Below, piece by piece: positions 1-7,311 of a stretch of 43,106 nt of DNA (position 1 is its first letter; every line of letters begins with the position of its first letter). Position numbers and translations under genes: made by a program. The notes under the pieces are model-generated. The model did not search any database and had not been told where the DNA came from. It saw only the letters and a program-made list of their open reading frames with translations. This DNA comes from Lachnospiraceae bacterium (GTDB lineage Bacteria > Bacillota > Clostridia > Lachnospirales > Lachnospiraceae): positions 1 to 43,106 of the forward strand of contig JAUNIX010000029.1 of the NCBI GenBank assembly GCA_030523275.1, written 5' to 3'.

Positions 1-115
1 TATGCTTCCAAAAGGTCCTTTAGGAAGATCTATGATTAAGAAACTTCACGTTTATGCTGGTCCTGAACACAAACAGCAGGCTCAGCAGCCAAAAGAATTA
101 GAAATCAAATACTAA
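1..115 (+). CDS. rplM: 50S ribosomal protein L13, C-terminal end only
   Basis: The window opens inside this gene. The reading frame ends with a [19 protein letters not shown] segment followed by a polar tail and a TAA at 113-115. This is the conserved C-terminus of bacterial L13, a protein of the large ribosomal subunit. It sits 18 bases before rpsI, the classic rplM-rpsI operon order. The 5' part lies outside the window, so start and length cannot be given. Confidence 0.93.
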   Translation, partial: MLPKGPLGRSMIKKLHVYAGPEHKQQAQQPKELEIKY

Positions 116-133
116 TAAAAGGAGGACAATACA

Positions 134-529
134 GTGGCTACAACAAAATTTTACGGAACTGGTAGAAGAAAAAACAGTGTTGCAAGAGTATATTTAGTAC
201 CTGGAACAGGTAAAATTACAATCAACAAAAGAGACATTGATGAATACTTTGGTTTAGAAACATTAAAAGTAGTAGTACGTCAGCCATTAGTTGCTACAGA
301 TACTTTAGATAAATATGATGTATTAGTAAACGTGAAAGGTGGCGGATTTACAGGCCAGGCTGGAGCAATCAGACATGGTATCTCCAGAGCATTATTAGAA
401 GTAGATTCTGATGCTTACCGTTCTACATTAAAGAAAGCTGGTTACTTAACACGTGACCCACGTATGAAAGAACGTAAGAAACCAGGTTTAAAATCTGCTC
501 GTCGTGCTCCACAGTTCTCAAAACGTTAA
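134..529 (+). CDS. rpsI: 30S ribosomal protein S9
   Basis: The 131-residue product matches the full length of bacterial S9, which binds the head of the small subunit with its C-terminal tail reaching the P site. Visible hallmarks are the N-terminal [16 protein letters not shown], the central [20 protein letters not shown], and the basic C-terminus [17 protein letters not shown]. The start is a GTG behind an AGGAGGA ribosome binding site. It is co-transcribed with rplM and ends at a strong terminator. Confidence 0.98.
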   Translation: MATTKFYGTGRRKNSVARVYLVPGTGKITINKRDIDEYFGLETLKVVVRQPLVATDTLDKYDVLVNVKGGGFTGQAGAIRHGISRALLEVDSDAYRSTLKKAGYLTRDPRMKERKKPGLKSARRAPQFSKR

Positions 530-565
530 TTTCAGTTTTCAAAGAGAAACAATACAGAGCTTACA

Positions 566-599
566 ACCCTCGAAAATATTATATTTTCGGGGGTTTTTT
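566..599 (+). terminator. Rho-independent terminator of rplM-rpsI
   Basis: An inverted repeat (CCCTCGAAAATAT pairing with ATATTTTCGGGGG) is followed directly by a T-run. It lies 37 bases after the rpsI stop and closes the ribosomal operon. Confidence 0.9.
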
Positions 600-737
600 G
601 TATATTTTTATTCACTTATCGTGATTCTTTGTGACAGTATTCTTTTTGTCAGAAATAGAGGTCTATTATATTATAATTAAAATGCTAATAATTATATATT
701 GCTATAATTGGTGATATTAAAAAATCTAGAAAGATGA

Positions 738-860
738 AAGATTGAAAAAATCTTCAGAGAAAGTATAGAGTACCTTAAGAAATTAGAAAATAAAAAAGAG
801 AAGGCATTTAACTCTGTAAATAAAATTTTAAGTGAGGTAGACTATGATACAAAGTTATAA
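738..860 (+). pseudogene. Possible remnant of an unidentified gene
   Basis: Between the rpsI terminator and the next annotated gene (600-884) there is no intact gene. One frame stays open for 40 codons after a TGA at 735-737 and ends with TAA at 858-860. It has no start codon, and its residues are charged and helix-like (for example FRESIEYLKKLENKKEKAF). This looks like the tail of a decayed coiled-coil protein, but it could be chance in AT-rich DNA. I do not recognise the family. Confidence 0.2.
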
Positions 861-967
861 GGAAGTGCTGCAACATAGTGTAATTTAATAGATTATGTAA
901 ATAGTTCTACATAGAAAATAAATAAACGACGAAAATGACTTAAAAATGAATTTTCTTTTTTTATTTT

Positions 968-1421
968 TCAGCATACGATGAAATAAATTCTGTCGGCATT
1001 GAATTTCTAAACTGTCATCTATCTTGGGCTGAACGATATGTTTGCTACTTTTCCTATTGATACAATATTGAATGATGTAATCAGCCACCTTTGGATTTTT
1101 GGCAAGTAAAGGTCCATGAAGATAAGTTGCGATTACATTTGTTTCAAAAAATCCTTCATAGTGATTCTTTGAAAAATCCCAATTGCCAAAAAGAACTCTT
1201 CCAAACGGAGCATATACGTGATGCGTGATGCCTCCATGACTTTCAAAGCCGATGACTTTCGTCTTTCTTTCGTCCAATTTTGTCTCGATGATGATATTTT
1301 CATTATTACCATATAGATTTAGTAAATCTGGGCAAACAAAAATATGATGTGTATCATATCCGGCATATTTGATTCGCACTGCAATATCATGAGCTCGGGT
1401 ACCACTTGTGATAATTTTTTG
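968..1421 (-). pseudogene. Decayed murT-gatD remnant (lipid II amidation enzymes)
   Basis: Read on the minus strand from about 1421, the frame begins with ITSGTRAHDIAVRIKYAGYD, which matches the C-terminal domain (DUF1727) of MurT. It then runs straight into CPDLLNLYGNNEN, the N-terminus of GatD, and jumps to IIIETKL, IGFESHGGITHHVYAPFGRV, ATYLHGPLLAKNPKVADYII and DDSLEIQ, which are the C-terminal half of GatD. Intact MurT and GatD form the two-protein lipid II isoglutaminyl synthase, each encoded separately. Here most of MurT, the gene junction and the GatD segment with the nucleophilic Cys are missing; only the catalytic-type His in YLHG remains. The frame stays open to 885, but residues after about 968 are unrelated. 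A short protein could start at GTG 1379, but it cannot be an active amidotransferase. The upstream end overlaps the 3' end of the L,D-transpeptidase gene in another frame. Confidence 0.8.
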
Positions 1422-2067
1422 GTGCCGTAAATTTTATCTGTTTTCGCTTATCTGGTCTGCCAAGTGGATCATCCTTTTTGCTTCCATCAAAAATTTTTAC
1501 AATTGTTCCCTCTTTACAATTTTGAAAAATCCATTTTGCATCCTCTGTTTCCAGACGTACACAACCATCGGAGGCGGATTGTCCAAGTTTTTCGTATTCT
1601 TCCCATTTTAAAGTGTCTTTGTCTTCTTCTCTATATGGAACTGAGTGAAAAAGAATATTTCCGGTAATACGTACGGTATAGCGCCCATAGACATTTCCGA
1701 ATAGTAAATGCCATTTATACCGTTCTGATTGTAACGGAAATGTTCCAAGAGGAGTGCTGTCATCACGTCCTACCGAACAGATCATGGATTTGAATGGCGT
1801 ATAATTTCCTGTTTTCTTGTTTTTGCGATAGATTGTAACACAATTTGTCTTTCGATTTACAGAGATATAATATTGTTGGTGGTTTCCTATTTCTCCATCC
1901 ATTTCTTTCATTGTGCTGGTTGCTGTAGTGTTTTCGTTTTGGATCATTTTGCTTTCTGTGGTTGTTTCTGTTTTTTGCCTGCTTGTCTCAGAAGAACAGC
2001 CAGTCATACTGATTAATAGAATGAATAAACAAAAGAGTAATTCGAGACCATGAATGTTTGTATTCAT
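1387..2067 (-). CDS. L,D-transpeptidase (ErfK/YkuD family) lipoprotein
   Basis: A 226-residue predicted lipoprotein. The N-terminal hydrophobic segment ends in the lipobox SMTGC, then a Ser/Thr-rich linker leads to a YkuD domain at about residues 65-195. The catalytic region is visible as LFHSVPY followed by SDGCVRL, which holds the nucleophilic Cys and the conserved Arg. Enzymes of this family make 3-3 cross-links or attach proteins to peptidoglycan outside the membrane. The start ATG has a weak AGGAACA site upstream. The last few codons overlap a murT remnant in another frame, so the C-terminus (YHKWYPSS) may be acquired read-through rather than native sequence. It is divergent from the ferritin-like gene. 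Confidence 0.85.
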   Translation of the reverse strand: MNTNIHGLELLFCLFILLISMTGCSSETSRQKTETTTESKMIQNENTTATSTMKEMDGEIGNHQQYYISVNRKTNCVTIYRKNKKTGNYTPFKSMICSVGRDDSTPLGTFPLQSERYKWHLLFGNVYGRYTVRITGNILFHSVPYREEDKDTLKWEEYEKLGQSASDGCVRLETEDAKWIFQNCKEGTIVKIFDGSKKDDPLGRPDKRKQIKFTAPKNYHKWYPSS

Positions 2068-2300
2068 TTTATTTGTTCCTTTCTACATTTTGCAATTGTC
2101 TAATATAAATATAAAAAATATAATTTGATTTTACAATTTGACTTTCTTATTGTATGTAAAATAATATTTTATATACTGATTTGGCATTTGCCTAAAATAT
2201 ATCATATTCTTTCTTTACTGTCAATTTTTTATTTTATTTGGTATATTTTTCTGATAATCACAAATAATAGTTCTATCTTAATAAAAAGAGGTAGAATATT

Positions 2301-2753
2301 ATGATATTAAATGAAAAAGAACGAATGGCAATCCAGGAATTACAGACTTTAGAAAAAGGATGTGTAGAAAAATACAAAAAGTATAGTCAGCAGGCAAAAG
2401 ATCCAGAATTAAAAGAGTTATTCATGCAGCTTCACAAAAAAGAACAAAAACACTATGATTCTTTGGGAGATGTGCTTTCTGGAAAAGTACCATCTTGTGA
2501 CTGTAATGATACAGATGGAAAAGAATATCAGCCCAAAGCCACATATCATGGAGAATCAGAAGACAAAAAAGCAGATTGCTTTTTGGCGACCGATTGTATC
2601 GGAACAGAAAAGATGGCATCAACAGAATATAATATGGATGTTTTCCGTTTTGGAGACTCTGGTGTAAGAAAACTCTTAGCTGATATTCAGATTGAAGAGC
2701 AAAATCATGCAGAAATGTTGTACAAATATAAAACAGTAAATTGTATGGCATAA
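2301..2753 (+). CDS. Ferritin-like / CotF-type spore coat protein
   Basis: A 150-residue soluble protein that looks like two antiparallel helix pairs. The pattern includes QELQTLEKGCVEKY, KKEQKHYDSL, GTEKMASTEYN and IEEQNHAEMLYKY, with Glu and ExxH-type positions as in the rubrerythrin/ferritin-like superfamily and the CotF coat family. A short Cys-containing loop (PSCDCND) separates the halves. In spore-forming Clostridia such proteins are usually annotated as spore coat proteins, but metal binding or peroxide defence is equally possible. The start follows AAAGAGGT. It stands alone, followed by a structured non-coding element rather than a simple terminator. Confidence 0.7.
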   Translation: MILNEKERMAIQELQTLEKGCVEKYKKYSQQAKDPELKELFMQLHKKEQKHYDSLGDVLSGKVPSCDCNDTDGKEYQPKATYHGESEDKKADCFLATDCIGTEKMASTEYNMDVFRFGDSGVRKLLADIQIEEQNHAEMLYKYKTVNCMA

Positions 2754-2755
2754 AG

Positions 2756-2896
2756 AAAAACGCTCTGCGAGGATGCGACCAGATGCATAAGGTAATGTGA
2801 CTGCTTACAGCAGTCTGCATCTGGCGCACAAAGCGGAGCAAGTCCCTCAGGAACTGAGGGATTATAGGGAATTCGAGGCGGACTTGTCCGCTTTTG
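2756..2896 (+). repeat. Structured intergenic element (nested hairpins)
   Basis: Three stacked inverted repeats fill this gap. CCAGATGCA (2779-2787) pairs with TGCATCTGG (2816-2824) and encloses GACTGCT-TAC-AGCAGTC (2799-2815). AAGCGGAGCAAGTC (2831-2844) pairs with GACTTGTCCGCTT (2881-2893) and encloses TCCCTCAG-GAA-CTGAGGGA (2843-2861); the outer and inner helices compete only at the edge. The final arm ends in CGCTTTTG, so the last hairpin may also terminate transcription. The first 22 bases recur at 3613-3634. The element could be a dispersed repeat or a small structured RNA. No protein frame is convincing here. Confidence 0.6.
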
Positions 2897-2979
2897 TTTA
2901 CAAAGATACTAGGGAAGTGGATTTTTCTGCTTTGTTTTTTGTCAGGATGGCACAATTATATTGCGTAAAAAAATAAATC

Positions 2980-3041
2980 ATTACAGAAATGTTACAAAAT
3001 GTGTAATAATCATTTACAAATGTTGCGAAATATGTTATTAT
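2980..3041 (+). promoter_or_regulatory. Promoter of the NlpC/P60 gene with a WalR-like box
   Basis: A good sigma-A promoter is visible: TTTACA (3013-3018), a 17-base spacer, and TATTAT (3036-3041). Upstream at 2980-2996 the minus strand reads TGTAAC-N5-TGTAAT, which fits the WalR/YycF consensus TGTWAH-N5-TGTWAH exactly. Its distance from the -35 (16 bases) suits an activator. Confidence 0.5.
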
Positions 3042-3098
3042 TAATTACGAATTAAGGAAGAAACTATTTGATGATTATTTTGGTAGGAGTTATTTGAT

Positions 3099-3542
3099 AT
3101 GAAACGCAATTTTGGTTTAAGAATTATTACATTTGTATTATGTTTGTTTTTGGCAACAGGAGTGATCGTGGCAACTGATCAAAAAGAAGTATCTGCGGCA
3201 ACAGGTAGTCAGGTTGTAAAATATGCTAAGAAGTTTGTTGGTAACCCATATAAATATGGTGGAACTAGTTTAACAAAAGGTGCTGACTGTTCCGGATATG
3301 TAATGTCAGTATATAAACATTTTGGTTACAAACTTCCACATTCCTCTTCAGCGATTGCAAAGAAGGGAAAAAAAGTTAGCTGGTCTAAGAAAAAACCAGG
3401 AGATGTTATTTGTTATTATGGACATGTTGCTATTTATATCGGTAATAACAAGATTGTTCATGCAAGCAGTAAAAAGACAGGAATTAAAATTTCAAATAAA
3501 GCAAACTATCGTAAAGTGAAATGTGTAAGAAGAATTTTATAA
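3099..3542 (+). CDS. Secreted NlpC/P60 family cell-wall hydrolase
   Basis: A 147-residue protein with an N-terminal signal peptide (hydrophobic stretch about residues 8-26, likely cleavage after VSAA) followed by a single NlpC/P60 domain. The catalytic triad is visible: Cys64 in DCSGYV, His109 in GHVAIYIG and His121 in IVHAS. These enzymes cut D-gamma-glutamyl-meso-DAP or related stem-peptide bonds. There is no SH3 or LysM cell-wall-binding domain, so it is a minimal version. Ribosome binding site TAGGAG is present. A strong terminator follows, so the gene is monocistronic. The WalR-like box upstream fits a role in wall turnover. Confidence 0.9.
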   Translation: MKRNFGLRIITFVLCLFLATGVIVATDQKEVSAATGSQVVKYAKKFVGNPYKYGGTSLTKGADCSGYVMSVYKHFGYKLPHSSSAIAKKGKKVSWSKKKPGDVICYYGHVAIYIGNNKIVHASSKKTGIKISNKANYRKVKCVRRIL

Positions 3543-3563
3543 AATACATATTTTGAGTATATG

Positions 3564-3597
3564 GACTCGGAAACAATTTAGTTTCCGAGTTTTTTTA
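3564..3597 (+). terminator. Rho-independent terminator of the NlpC/P60 gene
   Basis: A perfect 9-bp stem CTCGGAAAC / GTTTCCGAG with a 6-base loop is followed by eight T residues. Confidence 0.93.
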
Positions 3598-3612
3598 ATT
3601 TCCTATGAAATT

Positions 3613-3634
3613 AAAAACGCTCCGCGAGGATGCG
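3613..3634. repeat. Short dispersed repeat, second copy
   Basis: The core AACGCTCYGCGAGGATGCG occurs here and at 2756-2777 with one difference (C for T). Both copies directly follow an A-run downstream of a gene. It probably marks the start of a degraded member of the same intergenic family. Confidence 0.45.
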
Positions 3635-3643
3635 GCGTGGGAC

Positions 3644-3703
3644 TTGACATTCTGTCAGAATCTTGTTATTATATTATTGTATTAAGTAACTAATACAATA
3701 ATA
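3644..3703 (+). promoter_or_regulatory. Promoter and palindromic operator of the ABC/GntR operon
   Basis: TTGACA (3644-3649), a 17-base spacer and TATTAT (3667-3672) form a near-consensus promoter. Overlapping the transcription start is a 13-bp perfect inverted repeat: TATTATTGTATTA (3672-3684) and TAATACAATAATA (3691-3703), separated by AGTAAC. A YtrA-type GntR repressor is encoded as the last gene of this operon, so autorepression at this site is the natural reading. Confidence 0.75.
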
Positions 3704-3729
3704 CGAATAAAAAAGAAAAGGAGTAGAAG

Positions 3730-4470
3730 ATGATGGATTTAATCAGATGTGTGGATATACAAAAGAATTTTGGAAAGAAAGAAGTTTTACATAATGTTAA
3801 TTTACAGGTAACAAAAGGAAAGATTATTGGTTTATTAGGACCAAATGGGGCTGGTAAGACGACCTTGATTAAGTTATTGAATGGTTTGATACAGCCAACA
3901 AGCGGCGTGCTGTTGATTAATGGCGAGAGGCCGGGAGTCAACAGTAAGGCAATCGTAAGCTATTTACCAGACAAAATGTATTTTGCTGATTGGATGAAGG
4001 TAAAAGATATGCTCAATTTCTTTGCTGATTTTTATGCAGACTTTGACAGAGAAAAAGCAGAACAAATGTGTAATCTTTTAAAAATTAATGTCAATGACAA
4101 GATGAAGAAATTATCAAAAGGGAATAAGGAAAAAGTACAGCTAATCCTGGTTATGAGTCGTAAAGCGCAATTATATTTATTGGATGAGCCGATTGCCGGT
4201 GTTGATCCAGCGGCTAGAGATTTTATCTTGGATACAATATTAAATAATTATAACGAAGAAGGAACCATCATTATTTCAACACATTTAATTGCCGATATTG
4301 AGAAAATTCTTGATGAAGTCATTTTAATTCAAGAAGGAAATATTTTGATGCATAGATCAGTTGATGATCTGCGTGAAGAGAGTGGAAAATCCATGGATAG
4401 TTTATTCCGTGAGATGTTCCGTGCGGATGTATTTGCAGGAGGTGAGGCAGATGTTGAGAAAGTTGATTAA
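3730..4470 (+). CDS. ABC transporter ATP-binding protein
   Basis: A 246-residue ABC ATPase of the type found in YtrA-regulated operons. Walker A is GPNGAGKT (about residues 37-44), the signature is a variant LSKGNKEK, and Walker B is LYLLDEPIAGVD followed by the H-loop STH. It should energise the two membrane proteins encoded downstream. The start follows AAAGGAGTAGAAG. The end overlaps the permease start by 20 bases, which indicates translational coupling. The substrate is not visible; relatives are linked to export of, or resistance to, envelope-active compounds. Confidence 0.9.
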   Translation: MMDLIRCVDIQKNFGKKEVLHNVNLQVTKGKIIGLLGPNGAGKTTLIKLLNGLIQPTSGVLLINGERPGVNSKAIVSYLPDKMYFADWMKVKDMLNFFADFYADFDREKAEQMCNLLKINVNDKMKKLSKGNKEKVQLILVMSRKAQLYLLDEPIAGVDPAARDFILDTILNNYNEEGTIIISTHLIADIEKILDEVILIQEGNILMHRSVDDLREESGKSMDSLFREMFRADVFAGGEADVEKVD

Positions 4471-5218
4471 ATATGACTTGATATCTATGGGTAGGACGAT
4501 GGTTCCCTTATGGGTGCTAACCATTATTACTTCTATCTTTATGGGAATTTATCTGCGGTTTCAAGCATTGCATTCGGGTAAAATAAATCCGGATAGATTT
4601 GGGTTCATTATGTTCATGTTAGCATTAATCATATTATTCGTCGTAATTATGGTGTTAAATGTTGTTGAGATTATCCAACGATTTTGGAATGGATTATTAA
4701 AAGAAGAAGGATATCTGATGTACACAATTCCTGTTTCGACAAGAAAATTAATCTTGTCAAAAGTAATTAGTGGAGTGCTAATCACAATTGGCAGTGTGAT
4801 TACAGCATGTATTGTGGCTTTCATGTACTTTAGCTTACAGTGGGTTGGACCAATAGATTTTGAAAATATATCAATTAATCTTCTTCCTGAGGCAGTGATC
4901 GATACGATTATTTTATTATTTGACGGCATGGCAGCGATTTATTTTGCATATGCAGCAATGGCGATTGGACAACTTAGTACTCGTAGCCGTTTGTTTTGCT
5001 CCTTTGGTGCCTACATTGGGTTGCACATTGTACAAACCTTAATCCTAACTGCGGGAGCATTTGTGGTAGCTACTTTTTTCCCTTTCTTCCGTGGTTTGAT
5101 AAAGTATATACCGGACAGTATGCTATTAATTGCTCCATTAATAGCAATTATTGTCGAAATCATTATTTTACATGCAATCACAGAGTACTTGCTAACAAAT
5201 AAATTGAACTTGGAATAA
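4451..5218 (+). CDS. ABC transporter permease, first paralogue
   Basis: A 255-residue protein with about six membrane segments. I place the start at the ATG at 4451 (MLRKLIKYDL), 8 bases after GGAGGTGAGG, because the longer upstream frame only repeats the end of the ATPase gene. It is a clear paralogue of the protein encoded at 5785-6549: both share the N-terminus MLRKLIKYDL, the motif IQRFWNGLLKEEGYLM after the second membrane segment, the AMAIGQLS segment, and the C-terminus EYLLT-KLNLE. The two probably form a heterodimeric channel with the ATPase. Confidence 0.85.
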   Translation: MLRKLIKYDLISMGRTMVPLWVLTIITSIFMGIYLRFQALHSGKINPDRFGFIMFMLALIILFVVIMVLNVVEIIQRFWNGLLKEEGYLMYTIPVSTRKLILSKVISGVLITIGSVITACIVAFMYFSLQWVGPIDFENISINLLPEAVIDTIILLFDGMAAIYFAYAAMAIGQLSTRSRLFCSFGAYIGLHIVQTLILTAGAFVVATFFPFFRGLIKYIPDSMLLIAPLIAIIVEIIILHAITEYLLTNKLNLE

Positions 5219-5249
5219 TACAAATATCTGATAGAATGAGGGATGTTGA

Positions 5250-5708
5250 ATGAAAAAAGGTATTTGGTTATTACTTTTTGCTAGTATGGTTGTCTTTCTG
5301 ATAGGATGTTTGATTAAAGGATTGGAAAATGATAAGAATCAATTGTTGGAGGTTACGGATTCAAATGATAATGTGTTAAGTCAGACGACAGATAATGACA
5401 TTATTGAGAAATTGGTAAAAAAAGAGAAAATTGAACAGTGGATGGATATTGAGAAAATTCCAGATGGTTCACAGAAATTGTATACATTTCATAGTTATGA
5501 ACAGATAGAAAATTCAAATGAAATATCCTATGGAAAAGAAGTGTTATATAAAAAGGCTGGAAATTATTATATAGAAAGTGTTGATAACAATATTGATTGT
5601 GCAAAAATACCGCATGTTGCCGGCAATTATTTGATGGAGTTTGCACAGCATAAATCGCAGATAACAAATAAAGAGGATATTTTTTCTAAATGGCAAAAAG
5701 AGGATTGA
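5250..5708 (+). CDS. Small predicted lipoprotein in the ABC operon
   Basis: A 152-residue protein with an N-terminal signal segment ending in FLIGC, a plausible lipobox, and an otherwise soluble extracytoplasmic domain of about 125 residues. I do not recognise the family. Its position between two permease genes suggests an accessory role, such as a sensor or ligand-binding partner for the ABC exporter. The start ATG follows GAGGGATGTTGA. There is a 76-base gap to the next gene, with no clear terminator in it. Confidence 0.65.
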   Translation: MKKGIWLLLFASMVVFLIGCLIKGLENDKNQLLEVTDSNDNVLSQTTDNDIIEKLVKKEKIEQWMDIEKIPDGSQKLYTFHSYEQIENSNEISYGKEVLYKKAGNYYIESVDNNIDCAKIPHVAGNYLMEFAQHKSQITNKEDIFSKWQKED

Positions 5709-5784
5709 GTTATGAAATATCTTAGCAGTTTAAAATGATTTTAGAAAGAAAATCTGATAAAATTTCTATAAAGGAGATATAAAA

Positions 5785-6549
5785 ATGCTTAGGAAATTAA
5801 TAAAATATGATTTAAAATCAATGATAAAAACGATGTTGCCATTATGGATAACGGCAATTGTTATTAGCCTATATTTTGGAATACAAATTGCATTTGGAAT
5901 GCGTGGACCAATGTTTACAGATGAGGGGTGGGCAGGTAATGTCATATGGAGCATTGTTTTGTTTAGTATTTTTTTGGCTATGGCAGTGCTTAATATTCTT
6001 TTTGTGATTCAACGATTTTGGAATGGATTATTAAAAGAGGAAGGATATTTGATGTTCACGCTGCCAGTTTCGGTTCGAAAATTGATCTTAAGTAAAATGA
6101 TCAGTGCCTTGATAATTAGTCTGATTAGTATCATGACCGCAATTGTTACAATTGGTATTATTGCGATGGGATACATGTATTCGTTACAAGATGGTATTTA
6201 CATAACAGGAGAAGGGATTACAACCATATTTGAACCGCAAGTGCTTTTCTCTTCGAACCCTGAGATTTTAGCCGGGGTACTGGTTCTAATCGTGATGATT
6301 TATCATGTATATGCGGCGATGGCAATCGGACAGCTTAGTAGTCGAAATAGATTTTTATGTTCTTTTGGGGCATATATTATCTTAAATATTGGGACTTCAA
6401 GTGTGAGTTCCGCGATTGATAATTGGGCTATGGATTATCTGGCAACAAATACATACGTTTTTCTAAGCATAATAATAACAATTATTTGGATTTTTCTGCT
6501 GCATTTTATTACAGAATATCTTTTAACGAAGAAATTGAATTTAGAATAG
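5785..6549 (+). CDS. ABC transporter permease, second paralogue
   Basis: A 254-residue, six-segment membrane protein, a paralogue of the 4451-5218 product. Shared motifs are IQRFWNGLLKEEGYLM, LPVSVRKLILSKMIS, AAMAIGQLSSRNR-LCSFGAYI, and the C-terminal EYLLTKKLNLE. The strongest divergence is in the loop after the fourth membrane segment (about residues 130-160). It starts after AAAGGAGATATAAAA and ends 12 bases before the regulator gene, within the same operon. Confidence 0.85.
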   Translation: MLRKLIKYDLKSMIKTMLPLWITAIVISLYFGIQIAFGMRGPMFTDEGWAGNVIWSIVLFSIFLAMAVLNILFVIQRFWNGLLKEEGYLMFTLPVSVRKLILSKMISALIISLISIMTAIVTIGIIAMGYMYSLQDGIYITGEGITTIFEPQVLFSSNPEILAGVLVLIVMIYHVYAAMAIGQLSSRNRFLCSFGAYIILNIGTSSVSSAIDNWAMDYLATNTYVFLSIIITIIWIFLLHFITEYLLTKKLNLE

Positions 6550-6561
6550 GTAGGGATGTTT

Positions 6562-6924
6562 ATGGAATGGAAATTAAATGATGATCGCCCAATTTGGATT
6601 CAATTAAAAGAACAGTTAGGAAAGCAAATTGTTTCTGGCAGATATCAATGTGGAGAGAAACTGCCAAGTGTCCGTGAATTGGCAAAAGAGGCGGGCGTGA
6701 ATCCTAATACAATGCAACGGGCACTTGCTGCATTAGACCAGGATGGTTTGATTATTACGAACCGTACAGCGGGGCGTTGTGTGACAGAAGATTCAAAAAT
6801 AATAGGAGCGTATCGAAAAGAATTTGCGGAAATTATTATTCATACATATTTAGAAGATATGCAGGAGTTGGGCTATACAAAAGAAGAAGCAATCAATGTG
6901 ATATATCAGGACAAAAAAAGGTGA
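6562..6924 (+). CDS. GntR family transcriptional regulator, YtrA subfamily
   Basis: A 120-residue DNA-binding protein: a winged helix-turn-helix (LPSVRELAKEAGVNPNTMQRALAALDQDGLI split over two helices) plus a short C-terminal dimerisation region. This minimal size is typical of YtrA-type regulators, which control the ABC operon they sit in. I prefer the ATG at 6562 (MEWKLNDD) with AGGG six bases upstream; an ATG at 6556 is possible. The likely target is the large palindrome at 3672-3703. The stop codon is embedded in the terminator. Confidence 0.88.
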   Translation: MEWKLNDDRPIWIQLKEQLGKQIVSGRYQCGEKLPSVRELAKEAGVNPNTMQRALAALDQDGLIITNRTAGRCVTEDSKIIGAYRKEFAEIIIHTYLEDMQELGYTKEEAINVIYQDKKR

Positions 6925-6946
6925 ATGTTTTCATTCATCTTTTTTC
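6918..6946 (+). terminator. Terminator overlapping the gntR stop codon
   Basis: The stem GGTGAATG / CATTCATC with a TTTT loop is followed by T6. The left arm contains the TGA of the regulator gene. Confidence 0.85.
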
Positions 6947-7205
6947 TTTTCAGAGCCAGCCTCGAAAGCAAAGAAGCTTTCTCGGTGAGGCGTATCCGCC
7001 AAATAAAATTTCTCCCAAAAATCTTCCTGAGTGCAAGCACTCGTCATATTTTTGAAAAAAATATTGCTTGGCTCTTTTCAGAGCCAGCCTCGAAAGCAAA
7101 GAAGCTTTCTCGGTGAGGCGTATCCGCCAAATAAAATTTCTCCCAAAAATCTTCCTGAGTGCAAGCACTCGTCATATTTTTGAAAGAAATTTTGCTTGGC
7201 TCTGA
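6946..7205. repeat. Tandem pair of 128-bp palindromic elements
   Basis: Two almost identical units (6946-7073 and 7074-7201) lie head to tail with a period of 128. Each unit begins with GAGCCAGC and ends with GCTTGGCTC, an imperfect terminal inverted repeat. Inside, AAAATTTCTCCCAAAAAT pairs with ATTTTTGAAAGAAATTTT, flanked by three hairpins: GAAAGC/GCTTTC, GGCGTATCCGCC and GAGTGC-AA-GCACTC. The short frames that cross it are by-products of the repeat. The downstream copy has the better-paired stem; the upstream one has decayed (AAAAAAATATT instead of AGAAATTTT). Confidence 0.8.
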
Positions 7206-7311
7206 ACGGTTGCAAATTTTCAAAAAGAAAAATAAATATTCAGAAAATTAGGAAAATAATGTTATGTCGAATTTTTGGTGAAGTTCTCTATAAATAGCGA
7301 ACTAAAAAAAG

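Noticed and set aside
1391..1403. GAGCTCGGGTACC resembles a SacI-KpnI cloning polylinker
   Set aside because: It differs from the vector polylinker by an extra G, is not flanked by other vector sites, and lies within the natural murT remnant where it encodes conserved residues.
6925..7168. Short frames inside the 128-bp repeats
   Set aside because: They follow the repeated DNA and have no ribosome binding sites or recognisable domains.
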